DNA of 64,000 nucleotides from Streptomyces sp. HNM0574 (GTDB lineage Bacteria; Actinomycetota; Actinomycetes; Streptomycetales; Streptomycetaceae), in the NCBI RefSeq assembly GCF_012726235.1, contig NZ_JAASAH010000003.1, positions 310,001-374,000 of the forward strand, read 5' to 3'. The position numbers were made by a program, and so were the translations under genes. Shown here in pieces: positions 53,122-61,580 of the stretch. Under the pieces are notes generated by a model. The model had not been told where the DNA came from, ran no database searches, and worked only from the letters and a program-made list of their open reading frames with translations. Each line of letters starts with the position of its first letter. Position 1 is the stretch's first letter.

Positions 53122-54300
53122 TCAGTAGACGGGCTTCTCCGGCTCGATCTGGTGGACCCAGCCGATGACGCCGCCGCCGACGTGGACCGCGTCGGCGAAG
53201 CCCGCGTTCTTCAGCACGGCGAGGACTTCCGCGGAGCGGACACCCGTCTTGCAGTGCAGGACGATCTTCTTGTCCTGCGGCATGTCCTGGAGCGCGTTGC
53301 CCATCAGGAACTCGTCCTTGGGGATCAGCTTCGCGCCGGGGATCTGCACGATCTCGAACTCGTTCGGCTCGCGGACGTCGATGACCTCGATGCCCTCGCC
53401 GTCGTCCATCCACTCCTTGAGCTGCTTCGGGGTGATGGTCGAGCCGGTGGCGGCCTGCTGGGCCTCGTCGGAGACGACGCCGCAGAACGCCTCGTAGTCG
53501 ATCAGTTCGGTGACGGTGGCGTTGGGGCCGCAGACCGCGCAGTCGGGGTCCTTGCGGACCTTGACCTGGCGGTAGTTCATCTCCAGCGCGTCGTAGATCA
53601 TCAGGCGGCCGACGAGCGGGTCGCCGATGCCGGCGAGCAGCTTGATGGCCTCGTTGACCTGGATCGAGCCGACGGACGCGCAGAGCACGCCGAGCACGCC
53701 GCCCTCGGCGCAGCTCGGGACCATGCCGGGCGGCGGGGGCTCCGGGTAGAGGCAGCGGTAGCAGGGGCCGTGCTCGCTCCAGAAGACGGACGCCTGTCCG
53801 TCGAAGCGGTAGATGGAGCCCCAGACGTAGGGCTTGCCGAGCAGTACGCAGGCGTCGTTGACGAGGTACCGGGTGGCGAAGTTGTCGGTGCCGTCCACGA
53901 TGAGGTCGTAGTCGGCGAAGATCTCCATCACGTTCGAGGAGTCCAGCCGGCCCTCGTGGATGTTGACCTTGGTGTACGGGTTGATCCCGAGCACCGAGTC
54001 CTTCGCGGACTCGGCCTTGGGGCGGCCGATGTCCGCCTGGCTGTGGATGATCTGGCGCTGCAGGTTCGACTCGTCGACCTCGTCGAACTCGACGATGCCG
54101 AGGGTGCCGACGCCGGCGGCGGCGAGGTACATGAGCGCGGGCGATCCCAGTCCGCCCGCGCCCACACAGAGCACCTTGGCGTTCTTCAGCCGCTTCTGCC
54201 CGGTCATCCCGACGTCCGGGATGATCAGGTGGCGGGAGTACCTGCGGACCTCGTCGACGGTGAGCTCGGCAGCCGGCTCGACCAGGGGTGGCAGCGACAC
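53122..54300 (-). CDS. moeZ: adenylyltransferase/sulfurtransferase MoeZ (MoeB-rhodanese fusion)
   Basis: 392 residues. An E1-like domain (residues about 1-275) has VLCVGAGGLGSPALMYLAAAGVG, DEVDESNLQRQ and the zinc CxxC pairs CYRCLY and CAVCG. A rhodanese domain (about 285-392) carries IVLHCKTGVRS with catalytic Cys. It activates MoaD, ThiS, CysO and similar sulfur carriers and adds sulfur. GTG 54300 has GGAG at good spacing. An exact sigma-R promoter lies 45-70 bases upstream, tying sulfur-cofactor synthesis to thiol stress. Confidence 0.95.
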   Translation of the reverse strand: MSLPPLVEPAAELTVDEVRRYSRHLIIPDVGMTGQKRLKNAKVLCVGAGGLGSPALMYLAAAGVGTLGIVEFDEVDESNLQRQIIHSQADIGRPKAESAKDSVLGINPYTKVNIHEGRLDSSNVMEIFADYDLIVDGTDNFATRYLVNDACVLLGKPYVWGSIYRFDGQASVFWSEHGPCYRCLYPEPPPPGMVPSCAEGGVLGVLCASVGSIQVNEAIKLLAGIGDPLVGRLMIYDALEMNYRQVKVRKDPDCAVCGPNATVTELIDYEAFCGVVSDEAQQAATGSTITPKQLKEWMDDGEGIEVIDVREPNEFEIVQIPGAKLIPKDEFLMGNALQDMPQDKKIVLHCKTGVRSAEVLAVLKNAGFADAVHVGGGVIGWVHQIEPEKPVY

Positions 54301-54344
54301 AGGGGGCTCCGTTGGTCGGTGGGACGTACGGTCGTTCTTTCCGT

Positions 54345-54370
54345 AACACTGCCACGCCCGATCTCATTCC
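54345..54370 (-). promoter_or_regulatory. sigma-R-type promoter of moeZ
   Basis: On the minus strand GGAAT (54370-54366), an 18-base spacer and GTT (54347-54345). The -35 contains the last Glu codon and stop codon of the spherulin-4 gene, the same arrangement as at sigR. Transcription would start near 54338, 38 bases before the moeZ start. Confidence 0.85.
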
Positions 54371-55119
54371 GAGACACCAGGTCCGATGCGCGAGACGATT
54401 TCGTCCCAGTAACCGGGCAGCGCTCCCCAGGGGTTCCGGCCGCTCCGGTCCGTGCGGTCGGTGAAGTACACGGTTCCGGCCCCCTGCCAGCGGGCCACCC
54501 GCAGCGCCTCGTCGAGGTGGGTGCGCGGGACGCCGTGCACCAAGTGGCAGAAGCGGCCCGGGGGATGGTCGGCCGTCCAGGGCGCGGCCTGGGACCAGCG
54601 GTACGCCGTCCAGCCGCCGCGGAAGGTCACCAACTGGTCGGCGACGTCCGCGTATCCGGGATGCGGATGGACCCCGTGCCCGGCGACCACGTGTCCTCCG
54701 TCACACAGGGCGCGCAGGGTGGTCGCGGTGCGCCGGGTCTCGGGCAGGTGCTCCGCGCCGGCCGGGCAGTGCGCGAGGTAGAACCCGTCGACGCCGTACC
54801 AGTCCAGATAGCGGTGCGCGTCGGACACCAGCTCGCCGAAGGAGCGGTCGCCGTCCCACATGTCGAGACAGCCCAGGAGTCCGGTGCCCGAAGCGTGCAG
54901 CCTGGCCGCCGCCGCCAGGCAGTACGCGTCGGGCCGCGACCCGGGACCCGAGGAGACGTCGAGCACCGCCCAGTGCAACGGCAGCCCGGGGCGGGCGAGT
55001 TCGGCCCACTCCAGCGGCGCCAGCACGGGGTGCGCCCACCCCGGTACGCCGAGGCCGGGGCGCCCGTCCTCGGCCGCGGCGACGCTCGGGAATCCTCCCG
55101 GCGTCGTCAGATGCGGCAT
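54364..55119 (-). CDS. spherulin-4-like TIM-barrel protein
   Basis: 251 residues. VPGWAHPVLAPLEWAEL, WAVLDVSSGPGSRPDAYC, GLLGCLDMWDGDRS, DAHRYLDWYGVDGFYLAHCP and HPHPGYADVADQLVTFRGGW follow the spherulin-4 (PF12138) fold, related to GH114/GH135/GH166 hydrolases of galactosamine polymers. The usual acidic pair after VDGxFL (DE) reads AH, so hydrolase activity may be lost. No signal peptide is seen. ATG 55119 has GGAGG four bases upstream and overlaps the end of the epimerase gene. Last gene of the Pel-like locus. Confidence 0.82.
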   Translation of the reverse strand: MPHLTTPGGFPSVAAAEDGRPGLGVPGWAHPVLAPLEWAELARPGLPLHWAVLDVSSGPGSRPDAYCLAAAARLHASGTGLLGCLDMWDGDRSFGELVSDAHRYLDWYGVDGFYLAHCPAGAEHLPETRRTATTLRALCDGGHVVAGHGVHPHPGYADVADQLVTFRGGWTAYRWSQAAPWTADHPPGRFCHLVHGVPRTHLDEALRVARWQGAGTVYFTDRTDRSGRNPWGALPGYWDEIVSRIGPGVSE

Positions 55120-56132
55120 GCGGCCTCCATCCAGATGTCGGCCAGTGACTCCTCCAGTCCGATGCGGGGCCGCCAGCCGAGCCGGTCACGTGCCGTGCGG
55201 ACGTCCGCCTGCTGCCAGCTGCCGCACCCGTCGGGCGAGGGCACCGGCGGGTTGCCCGGACCGGGCGGCCCGTGCCCGGGACCGCCGTGGTGCGCCAACG
55301 GGTGCTGCGCGGCGGGCTGCTGGGTGTGCTGCCCGGGCCCGTGGTGCGCGCCCGCGCCCGCCTGGGACGGGAGCAGCGGCGGGTCCACCTCGTGCACCGG
55401 CCCGGTGTACCCGGCGACGCGGGCCAGCACGGACGCCGCGTCCCGCAGCCGCACCGCGCGTCCGGTGCCGATGTTGACGACGCCCTGCGCGGCGGACAGC
55501 GAGGCCGCGTGCACGGCCCGCGCCACGTCCCGTACGTCCACGAAGTCGCGCTGCACGCCCAGGCCGCCCAGCTTGAGTTCGCTGTCGTTCTGCTGCATGG
55601 CGCGGCGCATCGCCTCCGCCAGCCTGCCGAGCGGCGAACCTGCGGGCGTCCCCGGGCCGACGGGCGAGAACACCCGCAGCACGACGGCGTCCAGCCCGGA
55701 GGCGAGGACGAGTTCGGTGGCGGCGAGCTTGCTCACCCCGTACGGGCCGCCGGGCCGGGGCACCGCGTCCTCGCCGGTGGACGAACCGGCGGGCGAGGGG
55801 CCGTACTCGGCGGCGCAGCCCACGTGCACCAGCCGTGCGCCGCAGGCGCTGCGGCGCAGCGACTCGCAGACGGTCGCCGTGGAGACGGTGTTGTGCCGGG
55901 TCAGGTCGCGCGCGCCGCCCCGGGTGGCCCCGGCGCAGTTGATGACGACGCCGGGGTGCACCGCGTCCAGGAAGCGGGTGAGCGCGCCGGGGCTGCCGGT
56001 GGACAGGTCGAAGCGGACGTCCGCCTCGTCGCCCCGGCCGAGCGCGGTGAGCTGGACGGCGGGGTCGGCGAGCAGGCGGTCGGCGACGAAGCGGCCGAGG
56101 TAGCCGCTGGCTCCGAGCAGCAGGACTCTCAT
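55107..56132 (-). CDS. NAD-dependent sugar-nucleotide epimerase/dehydratase
   Basis: 341 residues. VLLLGASGYLGRFVAD (GxxGxxG), NCAGATRGG, and YGVSK (YxxxK) in PGGPYGVSKLAATE are extended SDR features; DFVDVRDVARAV and VVNIGTGRAV occur at the expected places. Between residues about 248 and 300 a His/Gly/Pro/Gln-rich stretch interrupts the C-terminal half. By context it could supply a UDP-GalNAc-type donor, but substrate is unproven. ATG 56132 follows GAAGGG. It overlaps the spherulin-4 gene by 13 bases. Confidence 0.87.
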   Translation of the reverse strand: MRVLLLGASGYLGRFVADRLLADPAVQLTALGRGDEADVRFDLSTGSPGALTRFLDAVHPGVVINCAGATRGGARDLTRHNTVSTATVCESLRRSACGARLVHVGCAAEYGPSPAGSSTGEDAVPRPGGPYGVSKLAATELVLASGLDAVVLRVFSPVGPGTPAGSPLGRLAEAMRRAMQQNDSELKLGGLGVQRDFVDVRDVARAVHAASLSAAQGVVNIGTGRAVRLRDAASVLARVAGYTGPVHEVDPPLLPSQAGAGAHHGPGQHTQQPAAQHPLAHHGGPGHGPPGPGNPPVPSPDGCGSWQQADVRTARDRLGWRPRIGLEESLADIWMEAACRI

Positions 56133-56384
56133 CGCGCACCCTTCGGGTCGAGCAGTGCGCCGGAATACGGCTGGGCGGTGGTCATCTCGGGGGTGCTCCT
56201 TGTCGGTCGTGCGCCGCGTCGGCCGGGCGCCGTGCCCGGTGCCGGGCGCGGTGCGCGTCGCGAGGCGGTCGCCAGTCGGTCGTCTCGGTCGTCGGTCGGT
56301 AGGTCAGTCGGTCGTGCGCCGGGCGCGTGCGGCAACTCCCGTGCCGGGCCCGGTGGCCGGCGGCCGGTCCGGGCCTCCCGGACG
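56133..56384. other. 252-base spacer with GGTCG-rich repeats
   Basis: No gene seen. Around 56275-56315 the plus strand has repeated GTCGGTC units (four or five imperfect copies). It separates the epimerase from the membrane-protein gene, so a promoter for the two downstream genes is possible, but I see no clear consensus. Confidence 0.4.
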
Positions 56385-57929
56385 TCAGGGAGCCGGGGAC
56401 CCGCGGAAGGGGGCGGGTCCGCAGGGCGTACGGGCCCGGGGGCGCGCCGCCGGCCCGCCGTGCGCGCCCGCGGCCGGCCGGCCCGGGCTCCCGTGCCCGT
56501 CCGGGCCGCCGTACGCGGCGTCCGCGCGGGCGTGCGCGGGGCGGTGCGCGGAGGCGCCGGTGAGGGTGCGGAAGGCGTACGCGAGGAGCACCAGTGCCGC
56601 GCAGCCGCACACCACGAACGGCACCGTGCCGGACCCGTACCCGCTGATCCGCGCCCACAGCTCCCCGGACCCGGCGCCGCCGGAGCGGCGCACCGCCAAC
56701 GCCCAGGCCAGCACCGCCGCTTCGGACAGCGAGGCCACGCCGAGCGCGACGGAGGCCACGGCGGGGAAGCCGTGCGCGGTCAGCAGCAGGGCGACGAAGA
56801 GCAGCAGGCCGAGTGCCGTGGTGTCCGCGACCGTCGCGGCCGTGGGCCCCGGCACGCCGGGCGCCTGCCCGGTCAGGGCCTGGGCCGCGAGCAGCGCCAC
56901 GGTGAAGAGCGCCACCGTCGCGGCGAGCAACGGGCGTACGGCGGAGGCGAATTCGTCCAGTCCGCGGCTGGTCTCCAGGGCCCGCCGGGCGCGGCCGGCG
57001 AACCAGCGCACGCACAGCGCCGCCGGGGCGAGCGCCAGGGTGAGGCTCAGCGGGACCGGCATCCGGCCGAGCACCGCGGCCGGTGAGGCGGCGGCCAGGC
57101 CCGAGGGGTCCGCGCCGGACAGCAGCGGACCGCCGTCCGCGGCGGCGGGGCCGGCGGCGCGGCCGCCCAGGAGTTCCGCGAGCAGCCAGTCGCCGAACAG
57201 GGCGTAGGCGAGCAGCCAGTACGCGGACAGGGCCAGCAGCACGGCGGGCGCGGACGGCGCGAGGCGGCGCAGCGAGATCCGCACGGCCACGCCGACGGCG
57301 GCGGCGCCCGCCACGCCCAGCGCGATCCGGGCCGAGAGGTCCAGCCCGTCGGTGAGCGCCGTCGCCGCCGCGGTCGCGGCGCACAGGACGCCGGGCAGCA
57401 GGTGGACGCAGACTCCGCCCGCGGTACGCGCCACCCGCCCGGGCCGTTCGCCGGCCGTGCGGTGCGGTTCGTCGGGGCGCGCGTGCGCCCCCGCTCTGGG
57501 GACGCGGGCGTAGAGCTCCTCGGCGAGCGAGAACACGTCCCGGTGCCGGAAGCGCGCGGCCGTGCGGTCGGTGACGCCGTGCGCCTCCAGTCCGGCCGCG
57601 ATCTCCAGCGGGTCCACGGCGCGTTCGCACAGGGCGCGGTGCCGGTGCATCAGGTCCCGCACCGGGTCGGCAGGGCCTGGCAGGGCGCTCCCGCCGACGG
57701 CCTCGGCGCTGTCCTCGGGGTCCTCGGGGTCCTCGGGGTCCGCGGCTTCCGGTTCGGGCTCGTCGCCGTCCCGTCCCTGTCCGAGGAGGGCGCAGGAGCG
57801 GGTGTCCCAGCCCTCGGCGGTGACCGGACGCCCGGCCTCCGGCGCGGCGGTCTCCTGCTCCGGTTCCCCGGCGGGCGGCGTCGCGTCCTGTGCCCGGGGT
57901 TCCGCCTGTTCTCCGTTCCGGGTGCTCAT
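56385..57929 (-). CDS. polytopic membrane protein of the Pel-like locus
   Basis: 514 residues. The N-terminal 160 residues are acidic and soluble, then about eight hydrophobic helices between 165 and 470, then an Arg/Pro/Ala-rich tail. No family is firmly recognised; by place next to a PelF-type glycosyltransferase it could be the membrane export or assembly partner (PelG-like), but PelG is usually larger in helices. ATG 57929 has GGAGGAGGGG upstream and overlaps the glycosyltransferase stop (ATGA). Confidence 0.75.
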   Translation of the reverse strand: MSTRNGEQAEPRAQDATPPAGEPEQETAAPEAGRPVTAEGWDTRSCALLGQGRDGDEPEPEAADPEDPEDPEDSAEAVGGSALPGPADPVRDLMHRHRALCERAVDPLEIAAGLEAHGVTDRTAARFRHRDVFSLAEELYARVPRAGAHARPDEPHRTAGERPGRVARTAGGVCVHLLPGVLCAATAAATALTDGLDLSARIALGVAGAAAVGVAVRISLRRLAPSAPAVLLALSAYWLLAYALFGDWLLAELLGGRAAGPAAADGGPLLSGADPSGLAAASPAAVLGRMPVPLSLTLALAPAALCVRWFAGRARRALETSRGLDEFASAVRPLLAATVALFTVALLAAQALTGQAPGVPGPTAATVADTTALGLLLFVALLLTAHGFPAVASVALGVASLSEAAVLAWALAVRRSGGAGSGELWARISGYGSGTVPFVVCGCAALVLLAYAFRTLTGASAHRPAHARADAAYGGPDGHGSPGRPAAGAHGGPAARPRARTPCGPAPFRGSPAP

Positions 57930-59929
57930 CGCGTCCCCTCCTCCCGCTTCCCCCCGCCCGGCGCGGTGGGACGGCCGGCCCCGGCGGGCGGGAGCGCGGG
58001 GGCGTGCGGGCGCGTCCCGGGCGGCCACTGCGCGAGCCGCCCGCCGGGCCTGCGCCCGCCCGCCGCGGCGGCCACCGCGCCCCGGGTCGTACGGGCCCAG
58101 CCGCCCGGCACGTGGGACTCGGCGGGGCGCGCGAACGGCAGCGGATCACCGTCCTCGGAGAGCGTCGGCCCCTCGTCGGTCCGTACCGGACAGTGCGACA
58201 TCAGCTCAAGATAGATGCCACGAAATGCCGCGATGTTCTGTTCCACGGTGAAGAGTTCGAGCGCCCTCGCGCGCGCCGCCGCGCCCAGCCGCGCACGCCG
58301 TTCCGGGTCGCGCAGCAGCGTCACGCAGGAGTCGGCGAGCGCCCTGGGGTTGCGGGAGGGGACGACGAGTCCGGTGCCGCCGATCACCTCGCAGACGGCG
58401 CCGACGTCCGTCGAGACCGTCGCGCGCCCGCAGAACATCGCCTCCACCAGCGGCACCGGGAATCCCTCGACGGCGCTCGGCAGGACGACGACGTCCCCGC
58501 CGCCGTACGCGTCGGCGAGCGTCGGGGCGCCCGGGCTGCCCACCTCCTCGAAGGAGACGGGGCTCTCGCCCGCGGTGCGCGCGTCGGCCGCCTCGTCCGG
58601 GAAGAGCTGCGCGGCCAGGGCCCAGCAGCGGGCCCCGTAGTCGGCGCCCTCGCGCCCCCTGGGCCGCCGGGTGGCGATGACGCGCAGCCGGGCGCGGGGC
58701 ACCGACGTGCGGATGCGGGCGAAGGCGTGCAGCAGCCCGATGAGGTCCTTCGACGGTTCGACGCGGCCCACCCAGACGACGGTCGGCGCGGCCCGCCGCC
58801 CCCGGTGCGCGGGCGGCCCCGCCCCCGATCCGGTACGGGTGGCGGGCCGTGCTCCCGTGCGTCCGGGCCGCGGCCGGGCCGCCTCCGGGTGCTCCCCCAC
58901 CTCGCCGACCTCGGCGAAGGGCCTGGCGTCCATCCCCGGGTACACGGTGCGCAGTTGCTCCCGCCGGGCGCCGCAGCGCTGCTGCCAGCGGCGCGCGTGC
59001 GTGTTGCCCGGCGTGATGACGTGCGCCTGCGCGTACGCCTCGCGCGCGAGCAGCCGCTGGAAGGACGCGAGCAGGGCGCGTACGGGGGCGCCCGCGACGG
59101 CCGGGGCGCTGCCGAGGTAGTGCTCGCGCAGGCGTACGCCGTACTCGGTGAGCAGCATCGGCGTCCCGAAGAACCGCTTGGCCAGCAGCCCGGGCAGGGC
59201 CGCCGGGCCGGCGCCGACCGCGTGGCACAGGTCGGCGCCCGCGGTCCCCTGCCCGGAGCGGCAGTTGGCGTCGTGGCTGGGGCCGTGGCCGTGCGCCTGC
59301 CCCGCCCCGGCGGGGCGCGGCCCGTACCAGTCGAGGGAGAGCGGGCGCAGCGCCCGCTCCAGCCGGTCGGCGACGGCGAGGAAGTCGGCGACGCGTGCGG
59401 CCTGGGCGGCGCGGAGCGCGCCGGGGGCGCGGCAGGCCGACTCCAGGATGCGCAGGGCCTGTTCGGAGCGGAGGGCGAGGGCGAGGCCGCCGTGGTCGCG
59501 TGCCAGTTCGGCGAGCCCGTACAGACCTGCGGTGAAACGGTCCGCCACGGGGCTGTCACCGAGGTCGGCGGCGTCGGAGGTCCAGCCCAGTTCGTCCGGC
59601 ACCGCGGTGCACACGGCCTCGGCCAGCTGCCCGAAGTGCCGCTCGAAGCGCTGCCGTTCACGCCTCCCGTACGCGGAGACGTACCCGGCTCCCGGGCCGG
59701 CGGGGTCGCCCTGGGTTCCGGGGGCCGGGCCCCAGAGCGGGGCGGTGCACACGCGCCGGACGTTGGGCGGCAGCAGGCACCATCCGGCGTGCTCCTGGCG
59801 CTCGCTCCGGCTCAGCGCGTAGACCTCGAACTCGTGCCCCTGCAGCCCGCGCAGCAGGCGGTCGCACCAGAGCACGGACTCACCCCGCGCAAAGGGATAA
59901 CCACCCTCCGTAAGCAGTGCGATGCGCAC
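57926..59929 (-). CDS. GT4 glycosyltransferase, PelF/DUF3492 type
   Basis: 667 residues. IALLTEGGYPFARGESVLWCDRLLRGL (DUF3492 N-terminus), DLCHAVGAGPAALPGLL and MLLTEYGVRLREHYL are PelF-type; the GT-B C-terminal half has VVWVGRVEPSKDLIGLLHAF and the Ex7E motif EGFPVPLVE near residue 500. It would transfer UDP-sugars to an exopolysaccharide. Two Gly/Pro/Arg-rich insertions (about 230-250 and 355-395) are unlike the core family. GTG 59929 is preceded by GGGGG. Leads the four-gene locus on the minus strand. Confidence 0.88.
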   Translation of the reverse strand: MRIALLTEGGYPFARGESVLWCDRLLRGLQGHEFEVYALSRSERQEHAGWCLLPPNVRRVCTAPLWGPAPGTQGDPAGPGAGYVSAYGRRERQRFERHFGQLAEAVCTAVPDELGWTSDAADLGDSPVADRFTAGLYGLAELARDHGGLALALRSEQALRILESACRAPGALRAAQAARVADFLAVADRLERALRPLSLDWYGPRPAGAGQAHGHGPSHDANCRSGQGTAGADLCHAVGAGPAALPGLLAKRFFGTPMLLTEYGVRLREHYLGSAPAVAGAPVRALLASFQRLLAREAYAQAHVITPGNTHARRWQQRCGARREQLRTVYPGMDARPFAEVGEVGEHPEAARPRPGRTGARPATRTGSGAGPPAHRGRRAAPTVVWVGRVEPSKDLIGLLHAFARIRTSVPRARLRVIATRRPRGREGADYGARCWALAAQLFPDEAADARTAGESPVSFEEVGSPGAPTLADAYGGGDVVVLPSAVEGFPVPLVEAMFCGRATVSTDVGAVCEVIGGTGLVVPSRNPRALADSCVTLLRDPERRARLGAAARARALELFTVEQNIAAFRGIYLELMSHCPVRTDEGPTLSEDGDPLPFARPAESHVPGGWARTTRGAVAAAAGGRRPGGRLAQWPPGTRPHAPALPPAGAGRPTAPGGGKREEGTR

Positions 59930-60149
59930 GGCAGCACCCCCGGATCGCTTTTCCGTATGGGCCACCGGCCGTCCGCTCGGGGGCGGCGCGGTGGCGTGAC
60001 GCGGAAGACGGTATGCGCGCGCCCCCCGGGCCCGCTGGACGGTTGTCCATCGCGCCACCGGAAGGGGTGAACGAACGTGACTTTCCCGGAAGGCGGGCGT
60101 TGCGATCGGCTACCGCGAAAGGGTCACCGGGGACGGCGCCGGGGTGACG

Positions 60150-61580
60150 TCAGGCGTCGGGGTGGGGCCAGGCGTTGGGCTTGCAGGTGGCGCCGCCGAT
60201 GTTCAGCGACTTGGTCTGCTGCATCATCACCGGCGCCCGCTCACCGTCCTTGGGGCAGCCGACGTGGCCGAAGCCGATCCGGTGGCCGACCTCGTGGTTG
60301 ATGAGCATCTCCCGGTAGGAGCGCATCCGGTCGTCGCCGAAGGTCTTCGAACCCTGCGCCCAGCGGTAGCCGTTGATCATCACCCGCTCCGTCGCGGCGG
60401 AGTCGCAGGAGACCTTCTGCTCGCTGGTGTCCAGCCCGGACTTCATGCACCACACGTCGGTCGTGCCGGGGCTCGCCAGGGTGATCACGAAGTCGGCGTG
60501 GCCCTTGGAGACGCGCTCGAAGCTGCGTTCGCCGTTGTGCGCCCAACTGCGCTGGTCGTTCAGCGTCTTGTGCACGGCCTTCGCGAACAGGTCGCCGTCC
60601 AGCCCGATCTTCCGCTCGACGTCGACCCGGTAGCGCAGCTTCTGCCCCTCGCCCGGACCCTTGTCGGCGCCGCCCACCGTCCGGAACGTGCCCGAGCCCT
60701 TCAGATCGGCGTCCATCGGGTACGGCTTCGCGAGCTTCTGGTCGTAACTCAGCGGCTTCTTGGTGGGTTTGGCCGACGGCTGTGCCGGTGCGCCCCGGCC
60801 GCCGCTCTCCGAGCGCGAGGCCGGGTCGGCGTCGGCGCCCGCGCGCCCGACGACACCGGCGCCCGCCGCGCGGTCGCCGTCCCGGTGCTCGCCGGAGGCG
60901 GCCTGCCCGGCCACCACCACGGCCAGCACGGTCGTCACCGCGGCCGCGCCGATCCCCGCGGCCGTACGCTTCGCCCCGCTCACGCCACGGCGCTGGACCC
61001 CGGTCGCGGCGGTGGTGCCGAGCGGCGCGAACTCCTCCTCGCCGCCGTCCGATTGCTCACCCTCGGGCACGCCCTGCTCACCGTCCGGCGGTGCCTGCCC
61101 GCTGCCGCCGCCGTCACCGGACGCCGGGGCACCGGGCGCGTGGGGCGCGGCGGGCGTGGCCGCGCCGTCGCCGGGCCGGTGGTAGCGGCCCGCCGCGCGC
61201 GGCTCGGCCGGGAAGACTCCGTCGTCGAAGGCCTCGACGTACTCGGGACGCGGGCCGCGCGGCCCGCGCATCGGCCCGGCCCGCCCGGGGCCGCGGCCCC
61301 AACTCCCGCCCGGCTCACGGTGTTCGGGATGACCGCCGCGAGTCTCGGGGATGCGCGGAGCGCCTCCGTCCGGCGACGCCTCGTGACCACCGGCGGGCGC
61401 GCCCCGCTCCGGCCGCGCCGCGGGACGCGGCACGCCGTGCTGCTGCGGCCCCCGGTACTGCCGGGGTTCGGGGAAGTCCTGCTGCTCCGTGGCGTACGGC
61501 CGCGGAACCGCCCCGTGCCCGGCGGATATCCCGGAGGTGTCGGCGGAGTCCCCGCGGCCTCTGCGGCTATGACGTCCCAC
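60150..61580 (-). CDS. DUF3152 metzincin-like secreted/anchored protein
   Basis: 476 residues. Residues 1-200 are disordered and charged, residues about 205-230 form one membrane helix (AAGIGAAAVTTVLAVVVAGQA), and the C-terminal 200 residues hold DUF3152 with LINHEVGHRIGFGHVGCP (HExxHxxGxxH) and the Met-turn APVMMQQT. The motif is the full zinc-binding motif of metzincins, so it is probably an extracytoplasmic protease or a relative. GTG 61580 overlaps the preceding stop by one base. Confidence 0.87.
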   Translation of the reverse strand: MGRHSRRGRGDSADTSGISAGHGAVPRPYATEQQDFPEPRQYRGPQQHGVPRPAARPERGAPAGGHEASPDGGAPRIPETRGGHPEHREPGGSWGRGPGRAGPMRGPRGPRPEYVEAFDDGVFPAEPRAAGRYHRPGDGAATPAAPHAPGAPASGDGGGSGQAPPDGEQGVPEGEQSDGGEEEFAPLGTTAATGVQRRGVSGAKRTAAGIGAAAVTTVLAVVVAGQAASGEHRDGDRAAGAGVVGRAGADADPASRSESGGRGAPAQPSAKPTKKPLSYDQKLAKPYPMDADLKGSGTFRTVGGADKGPGEGQKLRYRVDVERKIGLDGDLFAKAVHKTLNDQRSWAHNGERSFERVSKGHADFVITLASPGTTDVWCMKSGLDTSEQKVSCDSAATERVMINGYRWAQGSKTFGDDRMRSYREMLINHEVGHRIGFGHVGCPKDGERAPVMMQQTKSLNIGGATCKPNAWPHPDA

